Origin: Pholiota molesta
Lineage: Eukaryota > Basidiomycota > Agaricomycetes > Agaricales > Strophariaceae
DNA length: 64,000 bases
Reading direction: 5' to 3'
Assembly: GCA_014925825.1 (NCBI GenBank)
Contig: JACGCK010000024.1
Coordinates: 310,001-374,000, forward strand
The notes under the pieces: model-generated
What the model was told of the DNA's origin: nothing
The model's database searches: none
What the model saw: the letters and a program-made list of their open reading frames with translations, nothing else
Shown: one piece after another, positions 33,781 through 46,475 of the stretch
How positions within the stretch are numbered: the stretch's first letter is position 1
Layout of the letters: each line of letters opens with the position of its first letter
Program-made: the position numbers and the translations under genes

Positions 33781-35506
33781 TTACGCATCAGCCACATGGA
33801 CCACCGCCTTGGCCTTATTCTCTCCCTTCTGCACCGCCAAAATCACTTCGCCAACCTTATCCAACCCGTTCCATACCTGCTCGCTGTACTTGATCTCCCC
33901 AGAAGCCACCAGGGGCGGGATCGTTGCCTGGAAATCCTTCTCCCATTTCGGAGCGAGGTCGCCGACAATAAAGCCACTCATGGTGATGGAGCGCTTGAAC
34001 ATTTGGGCTAGATTCTGCAGTGCAAATTGAGTCAGTATCGTGTTCTTGGGAGATTAAGAGCGAAGAGTCCTGACATTGACTGGTGCGCCTCCTTCCTTGT
34101 TATATCCTGAGATCATACCGCATTCCTAGAAGCCGCGTTAGGACTCGAAATCTTATCTTCGTGGCTTAAAATAATTCACAATAAATCTTGCGCCCTTACT
34201 AGCAGCGTTAAGGGCAGCATCCAGCGTCTCTCCACCAACGTTGTCCCAGTATCTAGAATCATAGATGAGCATCATTTATTTTACGAATTAAAATTCAGCT
34301 TACACGTCGATGGGGCCTTCTTTCTCCAACACTTCAGTAACTTTTGTGGTCTTGTAGTTAAAGGCCACATCAGCTCCGACTTCTTTCATAAACTGCACTT
34401 TCTCATCTGAGCCAGCGGAAGCAATGACTTTGAGGCCATCTCTCTTAGCCAACTGAATTACAAGCCTGCAAATTTTAAAGACAAGGTCAATCATCAAATA
34501 AGTTTCCAAAAATTGGTCACATACGATCCAACGGGCCCTGCGAGAAGGATAACATCAACCTGTGGTTTACCCAACTCAACGATAGTGATGCACGGTACAT
34601 ACCAGCTCCAGTTGACACGAACACCGTTTCGCCCTAGCAAACGGATCATCAAGTATCAGTTTCAGGAAAATCAAGCGGGAGACATACCGCCTTCGCCTTC
34701 GAGAATTCATTCCAAGCGAAAAACGAAGTCCGTCCTAATGATAAACGCACAACACTCAGCGCACGCCAACGGCCCATAAAATAAATTAAAATTATCGTAC
34801 CCGGCATCCCAAGCACCCCAATGAACGTGGACCACGGCAGACCATGCGGGTTCTCAAGCACCCGAAGGCCCGCGAGATCCCTCTTCACGATATACTGCTG
34901 GTGTTCTGTACCACACAGCCATCAGCAATAATCAGCACTGCCCCAACCTGCGTAAGCTCAAAAACAGCCAGGACTACATACCCAGAGTCCCATAGACGTG
35001 GTCCCCGACTTTCGCCCCGGAATGCTCAGAGCGCACGACAAGGCCCACACCATAACTCAGAATTCTAAAAATAGCCAAACATCGAGGATCAATCAATCAA
35101 TAAAAGTATGTATATCACGCTCCAGCACAAAGTACTTGAAGCATCTCCAAGTACCCGGCGGGCGGGCGGGTGCGATAAGGATAAGCATAGAAAACGACGC
35201 ACGGTGCACCGAGCGCAAACGGCGGCGAATACGACTTCACCTCCGGGCTGCGCATCCGGCCGCGCAGGTACGGGTCGACCGACAGATCGAGCAGCTTGAC
35301 GAGGACGCCGCCGTCGAGCGCGACGCGCTCGAGGTCGATGGTGCGCGTGGTGTCGTAGACGGTGGTTTTCCCGGGCTCGGGATAGCCTGTGCCGGAGGAG
35401 AGAAATCGGTACTCGTTAGTCCGGTATGTGGAGGAATCTAGTAGTGGAGTAGCAGACCTTTTGGAATGGAGTTGAAGAGAACGCGAGGATTAGTGATAGG
35501 TGCCAT
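33781..35506 (-). CDS. Medium-chain NADP-dependent alkenal/prostaglandin-type reductase 1
   Basis: This belongs to the zinc-free medium-chain dehydrogenase/reductase group (leukotriene B4 12-hydroxydehydrogenase/2-alkenal reductase), which saturates activated C=C bonds of reactive alkenals and enones using NADPH. The start (35506) gives MAPITNPRVLFNSIPKG, then YPEPGKTTVYD, LVKLLDLSVDPYLRGRM, LSYGVGLVVRSEH, WSTFIGVLGMPGRTSFFAW, GETVFVSTGAGPVGS, LVIQLAKRDGLKVIASAGSD, GADVAFNYKT, YWDNVGGETLDAAL and the C-terminus GLDKVGEVILAVQKGENKAK with VVHVADA. The glycine motif is split by a 13-nt exon (34525-34537). The frame is open to TAA at 33783-33781. The gene lies tandemly upstream of a close paralog in the same orientation. 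Confidence 0.88.
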
Positions 35507-35561
35507 GGCGGAGAGAGACGATGCGATTTGAATAATGGAGTGGTCGCATTACAGACGCCCT

Positions 35562-35568
35562 CTTTATA
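35562..35568 (-). promoter_or_regulatory. TATA box of reductase 1
   Basis: TATAAAG on the minus strand, 56 bp upstream of the ATG at 35506. Confidence 0.6.
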
Positions 35569-35760
35569 GACACACCGATGATGCCTTACTCATCAAATCT
35601 CACTACAAACGCCCTTCCTCGAGTCAACCATGCATAGAGATTCTCACACTCGGCAACGCCACTGCACCTCAACGCACCAGAGATTTATAATGCCAGAATC
35701 TACGTTACCAATCCTTAGTAGGACAGTACACTAAGCCCCACTGCGCATCTGAATCTCGCA

Positions 35761-37416
35761 CTAGGAATCAGCAACATGCACCACCGTCTTCCCCCTATTC
35801 GTCCCCTTCTGCACCGCCAGAATCGCCTCCCCGACCTTATCCAGCCCTCGAACACATGGTCCCTCTGGTGCTTGATCTTCCCCGCCGCAACGAGCGGCGG
35901 GACCGTCTCGTCGAAGGCCTGCCGCCATTTCGGCTCGAGCGGCGCGTAGAGGAAGCCGAAGATGCTGATGCACTTCGCGAAGACGAGGTGCATTTTCTGT
36001 TGGTGCACGCGTAGCGGGTGGTCAGTCGATCAGCATCATCATCGTCGTCGTCGAAAAAGGTAGAGGGACTACGAACGTAGATAGGCATGCCGTCGGGGTT
36101 GTTGTACGCTGAGATCATACCGCATGCCTATATATAATAGTTAGTGAGCTAGTAGAGATAGCCATTGGCATAAATTCACTCACGATAAAGCGAGCGCCTA
36201 CAGCCGCCGCCTCCAGAGCAGCGTCAAAAGTGCCGTTGCCAACATTATCCCAATATCTATCATCCCACCAATCAGCTTTCCCCGACGCCATTACGCCGCG
36301 AAAACGAGAAACGCACATATCTATAGGGCCCTCCTTTTTCAGCACCTCAAGCGTATTCGTCGTCTTGTAGTTGAACGCGACGTCGGCACCGATGTCCTTC
36401 ATAAACTGCACCTTCTCGTCTGACCCAGCAGAGCCGATGACCTTGCACCCTTCCATTTTAGCGAGCTGGATAACCATCCTGGGGATGATACAGTTTGCAT
36501 CATGGAAGAATATCTATCGTAAACTGATGCTGCTCACGATCCGACTGGCCCTATGGAATAAAAGGTTCAGTATGTATATCCAAATTTGAGGATCTATGAT
36601 ACGTACCAGCTCCAGTAGATACAAACACCGTGTCGCCCTGACAGACCAGACATCCCGTAAGTACTAGAGTCTCAGAATGGCTGCTCGCATACCTTCTTAG
36701 CCCGCGAGAACTCCCTCCAGCCTATGAACGCCGTCTGCCCTACACGCCACGATGAGCCGACGCAGTCCCATTTCCCACAGCAGATAGATCATAAGCAAGA
36801 ACCTGGCATGCCCAGAACACCGAGGAACAGGCTCCAAGGCATGTTGCCCGGATTCTCGATTTTCCGGATGAACGCGTCGGGCGTGATTTTGACGACCGCG
36901 TACTGCTGATGCGCTGCACATTGATTGAATAACGGCATGATGATCATATAAGCGCCCATAGACAATCTGGATGTTCGCGTGCTTACGGAAGACCCCGCGG
37001 AAGTGCTCCCCGACTTTGCAGTCCGGGTGTTCGGAGCGGAGCACGACGGCCACGGCGAGGCCGTAGATACTGGCGCCGGGGCATGATCAGGCGGGGTCCG
37101 TTGATGGTAGATGGATAGAGACAAGACGCACGGCTGGCCCAATGGGAACGCCGGGAGGTAGGAAGGCACGTCGGGGTCTCGCATTTGTCCCCTCAGATAA
37201 GGGTCGATGGAGAGCTCGAGTAACTTGAACAGAACGCCTCCGTCGAGGGGAACTGTGTCGGGGTCGATGGTCTGTGTTGTATCGTAGACGGTGTGCTTTC
37301 CGGGTTCAGGGTAGCCTATAATAAATTTGTAAGAAGTGATCTTATAGGGCCGACGATAAGGACTTGCCTTCCGGGATGGCACTGAACAGAACACGTCCGT
37401 TTGTTATTGGAGCCAT
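35761..37416 (-). CDS. Medium-chain NADP-dependent reductase 2, apparent C-terminal frameshift
   Basis: Paralog of the gene at 33781-35506 with the same exon pattern. The start (37416) reads MAPITNGRVLFSAIPEG, then YPEPGKHTVYDTTQTID, LFKLLELSIDPYLRGQM, AVAVVLRSEHPDCKVGEHFRG, WSLFLGVLGMPG, GDTVFVSTGAGPVGS (again with a 13-nt exon, 36538-36550), MVIQLAKMEGCKVIGSAGSD, GADVAFNYKTTN, YWDNVGNGTFDAALEAAA and FGFLYAPLEPKWRQAFDE. Near 35855 the frame breaks: up to DHVFEG it is in one frame, but the conserved ending GLDKVGEAILAVQKGTNRGK with VVHVADS continues in another, ending at 35761. Without correction the protein would end about 45 residues later at 35715 with an unrelated tail. A one-base loss or a sequencing error explains it; an intron is unlikely because the paralog has none there. 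Confidence 0.8.
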
Positions 37417-38407
37417 GGCCTGATGATGAAGTTTGGACGTTTGAGAGACGTAGAAGAGTTTGGGTTGTGGTGGTTAGTATGGGTTGTGGTGGTTAACACA
37501 AGAGACTCGATGAAGATCAGCATAATAGGCTCAATCTTATAACCCATTCCAGAACTGAGACGCGCAGATGCCGTCATATAGTCCATGACGAATGAACGTG
37601 ATCAATCCGACCGAACCCGAAGCATAAGGTAGTACTAGGTTTGTCATTCCATCCCACTGAATCCTGACCATCGGAAGGTAAGTACCGCAGCTGGAATGCT
37701 GCTGGATACATCAGAAAAGGCGCACGAGAACGGCTCAATTCCATCGCCGACTGTGGAAGACGGGAAGTCCAGCCGCGAAGCTGCCGATACTTTAGAGGGA
37801 AAACTCCACAACCTGGGTGTGTAAGGACAGAAAGAATCTCAAATAAGAACTGAAGAAAACTCCACCCACGAATCAACCACCAATTGCCGACGAATCATCT
37901 AGAGCAACTTGTATCGGTTGTTGCAGCCAAAACCTCAGGCCTCAGGCCTCTCACTTATTTCTGCACGAAAGCTTGATTTGTATCATCCCAAAGGCATAAT
38001 TGACAAGCTCGAGCTCGATAGTCGATGAACCGGTCAGAATGACAGAGTGGTAAGAGGCAGGAGCCATACCGTGGGTGTCGACCATCGTGATCATGACATT
38101 GGAGTTTGGCTCTGCTTGGCTGGGGCCTTAGATCTTTCCGTCATTTGACTCTTTCTCTTGCCTTTCTCGTTTTTCCAGTGGTCTTCTTGGTCTTCATGTA
38201 TACTCTATCTACAGCCTGTCATTTCGATATCTCGAACCCGACACCCATTTTGAACGCCCCTCTCCATTGACCAGCTGGAGGCTGCTGTAAATCTGGCGCC
38301 CATGTGATTACATCGACAGCCTACCAACACCAAGTTTATAATTAGTTCGATCCCATGTTCTTCAGTGAACGCCCTCGGCTCGCCTCATACCCAAATCTCT
38401 GAGCACA
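37417..38407. other. Intergenic region between divergent reductase genes
   Basis: About 990 bp between the minus-strand reductase 2 and the plus-strand short-chain dehydrogenase. It should hold both promoters. I see no further gene and no clear regulatory palindrome. Confidence 0.4.
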
Positions 38408-39790
38408 ATGTGGTCATCCAAATTCAACCCACAAACAGACCTGCAAGACCTCACCGGAAAGGTCATCATCGTAACCGGCGCCAAGTACGTACGAGTCTCT
38501 CTGCATCTCTACGCATCCACGTATTCTGATAAGCAACGCTTCATGATTTATCACCTCACAGCCAAGGTATAGGATATGCCACTGTCAAACACCTATCGCG
38601 GAAAGGAGCCAGAGTCTACGTAGGCGCGCGCTCGGAAGAGAAAGGGCGGCAGGCGGTGGAAAAGCTCCAGCAGGAGGGCATAGGGCCAGGTGAAGTAGTG
38701 TACTTCTCTTGCGACATATCGACGCCTTTCGTGGCGAAGAAATCTGCGGAAGGATTTTTGAAATTGGAGGAGAGTCTTGATGTTCTGGGTACGCGTTCAT
38801 TCAATCCCATTCTTCGAAGCATCCTCATAATGTCCTTTTTCTATGTCGTTAGTGAATAACGCGGCTTGGTAATTTGCTTCAACTTAAACATATCCCCTCT
38901 TTCTCTTACGCCAGAATCAATTATAGTATCTTCGATTACGAGTCCGAAGTATCTGAGGATGGCATCACAAAAATGATGATGGTCAAGTGAGTTTTCCTAT
39001 CCCTATACCACAGTCCAACATACACCTGACCGAAACTCTAGCCACTTTGGCACCTTCCAGTTCACGAAAACACTCCTTCCTCTCCTGACAAAAACGGCGG
39101 AAGACCCAAACAACGATGTCCGGATAGTAACCGTGAGCTCTATTCCAGCTCTCAAATATACCGTATGAACTACCATGCTGAGAGTCGTCTAGGTGGGCTC
39201 CGAGAGACACCGCAACGTCCTTCAAAGAGACAACGCTCAAACAGCTTTCAGAACCCTCGACGAATGCAAAAATCTTTATTCAGCCGACCGAATGGCCACC
39301 CTCTCCCGATATTGTACGTCCTTGCCTGTCCTTTCACACCCTTCCCTTTTCAAAATAATTATAATCATCAAATAATCATAATATACAACAACCACCCACT
39401 AACACACCCATCCATCCAGCCCTCTCCAAGCTCGCCAACCTCCTCTTCTCCGCCACCCTGCACCGCACCCTGCACCCCGCGCACGCCGTCCTCGCGCTCT
39501 GCCCGCACCCCGGCGTCGTCGCCACCACCACCTTCACCTCCCACCTCCCTTTCCCCTCCCTCATCCAAACGCTCTTCGCCCTCCTATTCAAAGGGCCCGA
39601 GGAGGGCGCGTGGAACGTGTGCTGGGCGGCGGCGGCGCCGGAGGTCAGGCGGGATGCGGCGCGGTGTGGGGGCGCGTATGTGGCGCCGGTGGGGAGGGTG
39701 GTGGAGCCTGCGCGCGGGGCGCGCGAGGTGGGGGTGCAGGATGATCTGTGGGCGCTGACGGAGAGGTATTTGGAGGGTTTGGGTTTGTAG
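38408..39790 (+). CDS. Short-chain dehydrogenase/reductase, retinol dehydrogenase-like
   Basis: A classical SDR that would oxidise or reduce an alcohol/carbonyl with NAD(P)(H). The start reads MWSSKFNPQTDLQDLTGKV, then IIVTGAN spliced to QGIGYATVKHL, completing the TGxxxGIG cofactor motif. Next come VYVGARSEEKGRQAV, VYFSCDISTP, LDVLVNNAAW (NNAG-like) and VNHFGTFQFTKTLLPLL. The catalytic motif spans an intron: RY joined to SLSKLANLLF gives YxxxK. The C-terminal part (LCPHPGVVATT) carries the PG motif. The frame ends in a GC-rich exon at TAG 39788-39790. Six or seven short introns are required. The closest fungal relatives are WW-domain oxidoreductase/retinol dehydrogenase-like proteins; the substrate is unknown. 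Confidence 0.85.
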
Positions 39791-40038
39791 GTCTGTTTGC
39801 GGGGTGGACGTCGATTGTGTGTGTTTTGTTTTTGTTCGGACGATGTCGATTTTCAAAACGCCAACTGGAAGAAAAAAAAACTTCATAAACATAAAAGCGT
39901 GCTACTTATACATCAAAGAGTCAAATAGAAATCATGCACTCATGATAACCAGAGCGGGTATGGATTCTGGAACGCGATCCGTATATCGTCGTCGCGTCCT
40001 CTCGTTAAATCTTTTCCTTTTCTCGATGTCATCTAAGC

Positions 40039-42908
40039 CTAAACCTTCTCGAGCTTCTCATCGATGACGCTCGAGCTCTCGCGTTTCTCGCCCGCGGCGC
40101 CACCCTGCTGCGGCTCCTCGTCGTCGTCCATGATGACCACGTCGTCCGCGGCGCCCTCCTGGAACGCGATCTTGTTCTTCTCGAAGTGGGATCCGTGGTT
40201 CCTGCGAACGCGGTGGGTGGTGATTAGCGATGGCTTGCATTCGCAGATAAAAAAACCAAAAAAAAATGCTTACTCTGGCCCAATCATCGTGATGATGACG
40301 ACGAACGCCGCGACCACGCCGATGAGGATGCCTTGGACCTACAGAAAACCCCAATCAGCTCTGTTCTGGCTTGGCCCAAGTCCTGTCGGAACTTGGAAGC
40401 GCATACGTACCGTGGCGTAATCCGGCACGTTCTTCAGTACACCGTTCACGAGCAACGTCGTCCGCAGGTTATCTCCACCCGCTGCGAACGCAAGACGGCG
40501 TTAGCGATATCATACTGCAGCAAGTTGGGATGTGATCACGACGTACTGGCTTCGATCTGGGCGGACGCCGAGGATACCATCTGCACACCGTACAAACGCG
40601 CCAGTTAGCTCCTTGGCATGCCAAGCTTGATACGAATGTGTGATGAAAGTGACCACTCACGTTTCCGATTTGGTACGCCACACCCGGGAACGTCGCGCGG
40701 AACGCAGGGGGCGAGATCTCAGCCAAGAAGATGGGAATCTGGAATAGACAACGAAAAAACGCGTCATCATCAGCTATGTGCACAGTACAGCGCGCGCCCC
40801 ACGGGCGCGACATGATCGACATGCAGAAAGAAAAAATAAGACGTACCACTCCCCATGCACCCTGGACACCGAACTGGATACAGAACGCCCCGGCGGAGAG
40901 CGCGCTGAAGGAGGACGGAAGGATCCATAAGGGGATGAAAGCTAATGGACAGGTCCGAAAATAAGTTATGCCAGTTAGCACACACGCTCATGCGCTCGCT
41001 CCGCAGTGCCGCTTGGCAGCGAGCGGGGAGGACAGGCGAAAAAGACGCAGACGCACCGCCGATCATCAGGACGTGAATACTGTGCGCGATGTGAAGTGGT
41101 CAGCACATGACTCTGAGGCAGGAGGCAAGTTGAACCAAGAACGAAAAAGAAATTGGGGTGGTGGCAATGTGAGTGAGAAAACGAAAGGAAAAGTAAGAGG
41201 TAAAACGGCGTAAACGCCAAGAATGTGGACGATAATCGATAGTAAAGATAGCCCAAACACGCTCACGCACATGATAGCCAGCCTCCGCCCGACGTATTGG
41301 CTCAACCAACCCGCAAACACACCCCTCTAAACAAAACACATTCCACGGTAAGTGAGAGTCGCCTCAAATAAGGCGGCGGGGCACATACGCGATCGCACCC
41401 TAGAAAACAACAGCCATCTCATTTAGCCTGAAGCTCTCAGCGGTGTGAGAAGCGCGACGTACACAGTTTCCGATAATGGTCGCCACCGTCGCATCGTGCG
41501 CCGAGAATCCCTTGGATGCAGTCAAGTACGTGGGATACAGATCCTAAATGCCGGACAAAGAGGAGGAAAGCGGGGTCAGCGCTATTTATAGACACAGAAT
41601 GTGGGGTGGAGGTGGATTCAATGTGGAAAAATGGATGACACGGATTGGCGGGGAGGCATAATGATAAAAATATCTCCGTACCTGAGATCCGTGCGAGAGG
41701 AAGTTGAAACCTGATAAAGGTGGTAGAAAGAGTCAATGAGTCGATCTGTGTGATTGAAGAGAACAGAATAATCATGGATCACGGATAGGTTCCGCTCTCC
41801 GGGTGAAGACGAGGGAGATATGTCACGGAAATTCAGACGCGCGACGCAGGGAGACGAGAAAGCAAGAATACATGACATGGAATCCGCGAAACGCACCTGT
41901 CATCAGTAGAATCGCGTAGATACACAAAATCCAGTGCTTCTTCAGCATCGCCTTCGTCTCCCGCAAAAACGTCTGCGTCTTCTTAGTCGTAGTCGTGCCG
42001 CGCGCCGCCTCGGCGGCCTTCGCCTTCAAAAACACCTCGCTCTCCGGCAGGAGCATCCTGAAAAACGCGGCGAACAGCGAAATGCCCGAGGCCGTCCAGA
42101 ACAGCGCGCGCCAGCCCGGCTTGACCTCGGGCACCAGGAACAGGTTGACGACCGCCGCCAGCAGATAGCCCACCGCGTAGCCCTCCTGCAGGAAGCCGCT
42201 CGCGATGCCACGGATCTCGACGGGCAGGTTCTCGAGCGCGGTGGACGCGGCGAGCCCCCAGATGCCGCCCATGCCGACGCCGAAGAGGGAGCGCACCACG
42301 AGGAACTGGCGGAAGGTCTGCACGAAGCCCGCGCCGAGCTCGAGGATCGCGACGAGGACGAGATTCCAGATGAGGGGCCATTTCCTGCCGTAGCGGTCGG
42401 ATAGGACGCCGAAGATGACCTGGAAAAGAGGAGAGGCTTAGCGCGGTGGGAGGAAAGAACGAGAATGGGGCCATACTGCACCGACTGAGCGGAAGAGCAA
42501 TGTCAGGGTAATGGCCGTAGTCTGTAGGAAAGAAAGTTCAGTTTGTTTTTGTGCTTGAGAATATCTTTCCAACATACTATGGCGTGTGTAGATCTGTCGA
42601 ACTGAACTTGAAGGTTGGTAACACTGAGCGAGACCGAGAAGAAATCGATCGCATCACAAGTCCAGGCCAGCCATCTGCATTATTATTATCGCACACGCAT
42701 GCATGGTCATCGCGTTCGTCGAGGTGAAGATAGGGGTCAAGCAACGTCAACACAAGTGACAACGACGGCAAGGCAAATAGCGCGCTCACCCTGCAAAGAA
42801 CTGCGCCCACTGCACAAAAGTCACTTCGCCCAGCACCGTCAGCAAAGGTCGTGCGTGCTGACGCCTCTCCTTCTTGGGTATCAGATTACGCAGGAAATAA
42901 GGAGCCAT
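40039..42908 (-). CDS. JEN1: JEN1-family monocarboxylate (lactate/pyruvate) transporter
   Basis: Major facilitator superfamily proton symporter of the plasma membrane that imports lactate, pyruvate or related acids. The start (42908) gives MAPYFLRNLIPKKERRQHARP, then a soluble N-terminus and WLAWTCDAIDFFSVSLSV (helix 1). TLLFRSVGAVIFGVLSDRYGR has the MFS GxxxDRxGRK loop, followed by FLVVRSLFGVGMGGIWGLAA. The family signature NxxSHxSQDxxxT is present across an intron as NFLSHGSQD plus LYPT. Other parts are VFAGWLSQYVGRRLAIM, GAFCIQFGVQGAWGVIPIFLAE and RATFPGVAYQIGNMVSSASA. The C-terminal tail is acidic with a DDDEE run. It precedes glyoxal oxidase 1 and lies about 7.7 kb from a D-lactate dehydrogenase gene, a functionally coherent setting. 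Glucose repression is usual for JEN1 genes but cannot be judged here. Confidence 0.92.
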
Positions 42909-44249
42909 GGTGTTGACAATCGGCTCGCAAGTTGGGCTAGAGCTGAATGTGGGAGATCACAAGGAGCTGGGAGCTCCAGACGCATTCTTATAGCTTGCCG
43001 TCTTTGGCATCTGTGCCATCTCCAGGTACGTGAAAATAGGATCGCGTGCAATCAAGATATGAAATGTATCATGGATCTTTCCCACTCGCTTCATTTCCCC
43101 AGATCCATCCCCACCCCCGCTTTTTATTCCCATCATCTCTGGAGTCTGGTTAGGGCCGTTAGGTGGGTAAAAAAAAATCATGTATGTATGACCATATACC
43201 TGTAAAGAGCTGAAGGTTGCCAGAAGACTTATGTATACCTCCTCGCAGTTGGCACAGATGAACAGGGGTGAGCCAAGGAATCTATTTATAATGGCACGAG
43301 CAGGTGATGAAAATCAATTTTCAAATCAAGACCAACCTCCATTAAAGACTCTAAAGAGAACATATCCTCGTTTGGACGCCAAGCGCTTATTTAAATAGCA
43401 CTGGAGAACAGCAGAAAACAGCGTGGAATAAGTACGAGCATAAAATATTACACAGACTCGGAGGAATAACTGGTCCGCATCTTGGCATCCATCTACATTA
43501 TCCAAATATCATTCAAGGACCAAGAGCTTGAGATGACGTCGAGCACATCGCGCATCAATACTAATCCATCGTTCTTCTCGGTGACGCCCAATGATTATTC
43601 TGAAAATAGAAGTGAGTGGGCCAATGCACATTAAATGCGCTCAAAATCCATCGCATTCGAATATTCTCCGTGGCGAGAGGGATACAATGTATTTCAGTCG
43701 CGTGGATTTGACTGACCGCGTTCATCATCTCGTAAAGCTGACAACCATCATAGCGAACAGATAAAACAAGAAATTATTTACTATTGGGTGCTCCATCCAT
43801 TTCAATGCAGATCTTCTCTATCGGTGTGTTTGTATGAGCGATAGATGAGCAGGCTATGTCATGTTCTAAGAAATAGATCATATCAGGAACTTCGCCAGAC
43901 AAAGAGTGTGCCGCAGTGTGCAGTGCCGCGCTCCTAATTCAAGGAGCGGTCTGTAGCAGACACGGAGAGATACGAGCAAACAGCCGTGCGCGCCAATCGC
44001 ACGGAGCGCGTTTGCAACCATCATGCGCCCATGTCGCTTCCATAAATAACCTTAGCCTAGGCGCAAATTAAAAGCATGTACGGGTTTCCTTGTAACCGAA
44101 GAAGTAAAAAAACGATTGTAGGTTGGAACTGAGTTTCACCAGTGATTTATAAAATCCCGGTCACCCATGTACAACCCATGTAGATAGAGGAACATATATT
44201 GATCATCATCGCCACTAATATATACAAATTTCATATTCAAAAAGCGTCC
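42909..44249. other. Intergenic; no supported gene
   Basis: About 1.3 kb upstream of the transporter gene and downstream of glyoxal oxidase 1. It holds the transporter promoter. No recognisable gene was found on either strand. Confidence 0.4.
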
Positions 44250-46412
44250 TCAAATACGGATACCTTGGTCTTGAACAGGAGGCGACAGACCATTCCCAAC
44301 CATAATCTTGACACCCTCGCTCCAAGTATCGTCGGTGGACAGGAACACCCAGCCTAAAGATCACATAAACAAAATACCTAGCTTGGAAATAAAGAGCGAA
44401 GATATCGTACCTGGTCCAGGAGGGAAGATCCTGTTGTTGGGAGGGCTGACAACGGTCATGGTCTTGCGGTCTAGAGAGAGTACAGCGTCCATGATCACCA
44501 AGCGCTGGCTCGAGTGGAATGCATGTGATGAGAATCCCAGATCCATTAAAGCCACTACACATATAAGGCGACATCAGGATTACTCTCTTCAGAACAAAAA
44601 GTGAAATCTCACCTTGAATCGTGCTGGCCTGAATACTCTTAGGGATGTTTACCTCCACCGTGAAAGCGTGGTTGAACGCGATCTTTGAGGGTATGCTGAC
44701 GACTTTTGGGCGCGCCTCCGCCCCCGTTATGAAAGGTGGATTCAAGTACTCGACACGGAATTCACTACATATACGACATAAGTTCGACTTCGCCCTTGCA
44801 TCTCAAGATGATGGACACGAACCTGGCATGTGCAGTACCATTTACAACCATGGAATTCGGGTTTGAACCCGCAAGCAAAATGTTCCTGATAATGTATCAG
44901 ATAAAATCATGGCAGGTTTTAATGAATAATCAAATACGTACCCCATCGGCGTCAAGGTGACTCCTGAGTGGTACATTCGCTCGATGCTTGTCGTAGGCAT
45001 GCCTTTGTTGCTGATTCTCTTTCCGAGAGGTGCGTTTGGAGTATAGATTGACGGCGTAAGACTAACAAATATTAATCAGTATCACTATGAGCATCCGGCC
45101 GATTCGGGAGGAAAAAAAAAATGAATCTTACACTGCATGGTCAGCATTGGAATTGCCAACGAGATCGCCGACGGACGCAACAGCAGCATAGCCAGTCATC
45201 GCTCCATTCGTGATGAGCACCTGGCCATTCGGAAGCAGGATCGTCTCCGGCATAGTGCGCGGCTCGAGCATGTGCTCGACCTGCCACCCCTTCTTGATAC
45301 CTTCAGGCGTCAGCACCAGACGGCTGCACTGGTCCGACGCCGGGTCCTGCGACGAGAGCTGTTCGGACGGGATCAGATCGCTCGAGTTCGAGCCGCCGCA
45401 GACGAGGACTTCCGGTGTGAAGAGCGGGGGAGACAATGGCAGCAGGGCAGCGGTGCCATCGAAGGGGTTCGTGACGCGGACGCCGTTCGGGATGTCGGGC
45501 AGGATGGTCTCGGTTTTCTTCTCGATGTCGTAAATAATTGTCTGGTTGTTGGCAATCATCAAAATGGTCCCATCAGGAAGAGCAAAAGTTCTTTTCGAAA
45601 ATAAGATGATTGGATAGGGTGATTGAGTGTTTTTGAGTCAGATATGATATAAGAATAGGACGTACCGAGGGAACAGATTGACCGGGAGAGTGCGTTCCAA
45701 AAATGCCGAGGGACGGGGAACACCGTTATCCTTGGGTGGGAAGAACTCGAAGCTATTGACAGGATCCGTGTTATAGAATGGCGTGTCTTCGTGGATCCCA
45801 CCAACGATCATCTGGGGGTGCATTGAGAGAAGCAATTAGGAAAACGCTGCGTGGTACTCACAACGGATCCGTCGAAAATGCGCGCAGTAGAGGTGTACCA
45901 TCGCGTTTCGGCGAGATGGATATTTGCTGGATCCTCAAAGAGAGTGCAATTGGCGCCAGACGGATCAGCGCACGGGTTGAATATCCGGACCGCCATTCGT
46001 CCATCCAGGGCAGCGGGATTTGCGGGGATATTCCCGCCCGCACTGATCTGCAATGAAGATCAGACCTAAAGATGGCATAGAAGCATTTGAGGAACTATAC
46101 CATAGTGCCGTTGCTTAAGAATGCTCCGGATCCACAGAAAGTATCAGAAAGAACGCGCAAAGGAGACGCCGTATTGGTCTCAAAGTTCCACAGCGCACCC
46201 CAAGCGGCGTGCCCATCGATCATGAGCGGATCATTACTCGCGCGGTCAAAGAAAATCGCGAGAGTGGGAGAAACAACCATGACTTCCAGCGCTATGATAC
46301 CACTTGTTCCATTCTGGACGAATTCCCATCCTGCAGCAGCGGCAGCAGCAGCAGAGGTAGCGCCCGCCACAAGAGGGACTAGCGGTGATGATATGATCCG
46401 CGAGAGACGCAT
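44250..46412 (-). CDS. Glyoxal oxidase-type copper radical oxidase 1 (AA5_1)
   Basis: A secreted copper radical oxidase that converts glyoxal, methylglyoxal and similar aldehydes to acids while reducing O2 to H2O2 for peroxidases. Start 46412: [20 protein letters not shown] gives a signal peptide. The mature part begins [12 protein letters not shown] and includes [19 protein letters not shown]. The cross-linked Cys lies in [16 protein letters not shown] and its partner Tyr in [14 protein letters not shown]. The axial Tyr and copper His are in [10 protein letters not shown]; the second His is in [14 protein letters not shown]. Other family blocks are [38 protein letters not shown] and [12 protein letters not shown]. 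The last exon ends VQDQGIRI. All four metal/radical residues are present, so it should be active. A close paralog lies at 53276-55458. Confidence 0.93.
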
Positions 46413-46468
46413 TGTTCGGAGACGTAGAACTTGGTGAGGTTACTTCATAACATCAGATGAATCCACGA

Positions 46469-46475
46469 CTTTATA
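46469..46475 (-). promoter_or_regulatory. TATA box of glyoxal oxidase 1
   Basis: TATAAAG on the minus strand, 57 bp upstream of the ATG at 46412. The remaining bases to 47106 contain no gene. Confidence 0.6.

Noticed and set aside
39165..39892. Overlapping frames of 102-197 codons on both strands over the SDR last exons
   Set aside because: They are shadows of the GC-rich last exon of the short-chain dehydrogenase; the spliced SDR frame explains the sequence.
41934..42481. Several 150-165-codon frames on both strands
   Set aside because: Shadows of a high-GC exon of the JEN1-type transporter, which carries the family motifs in another frame.
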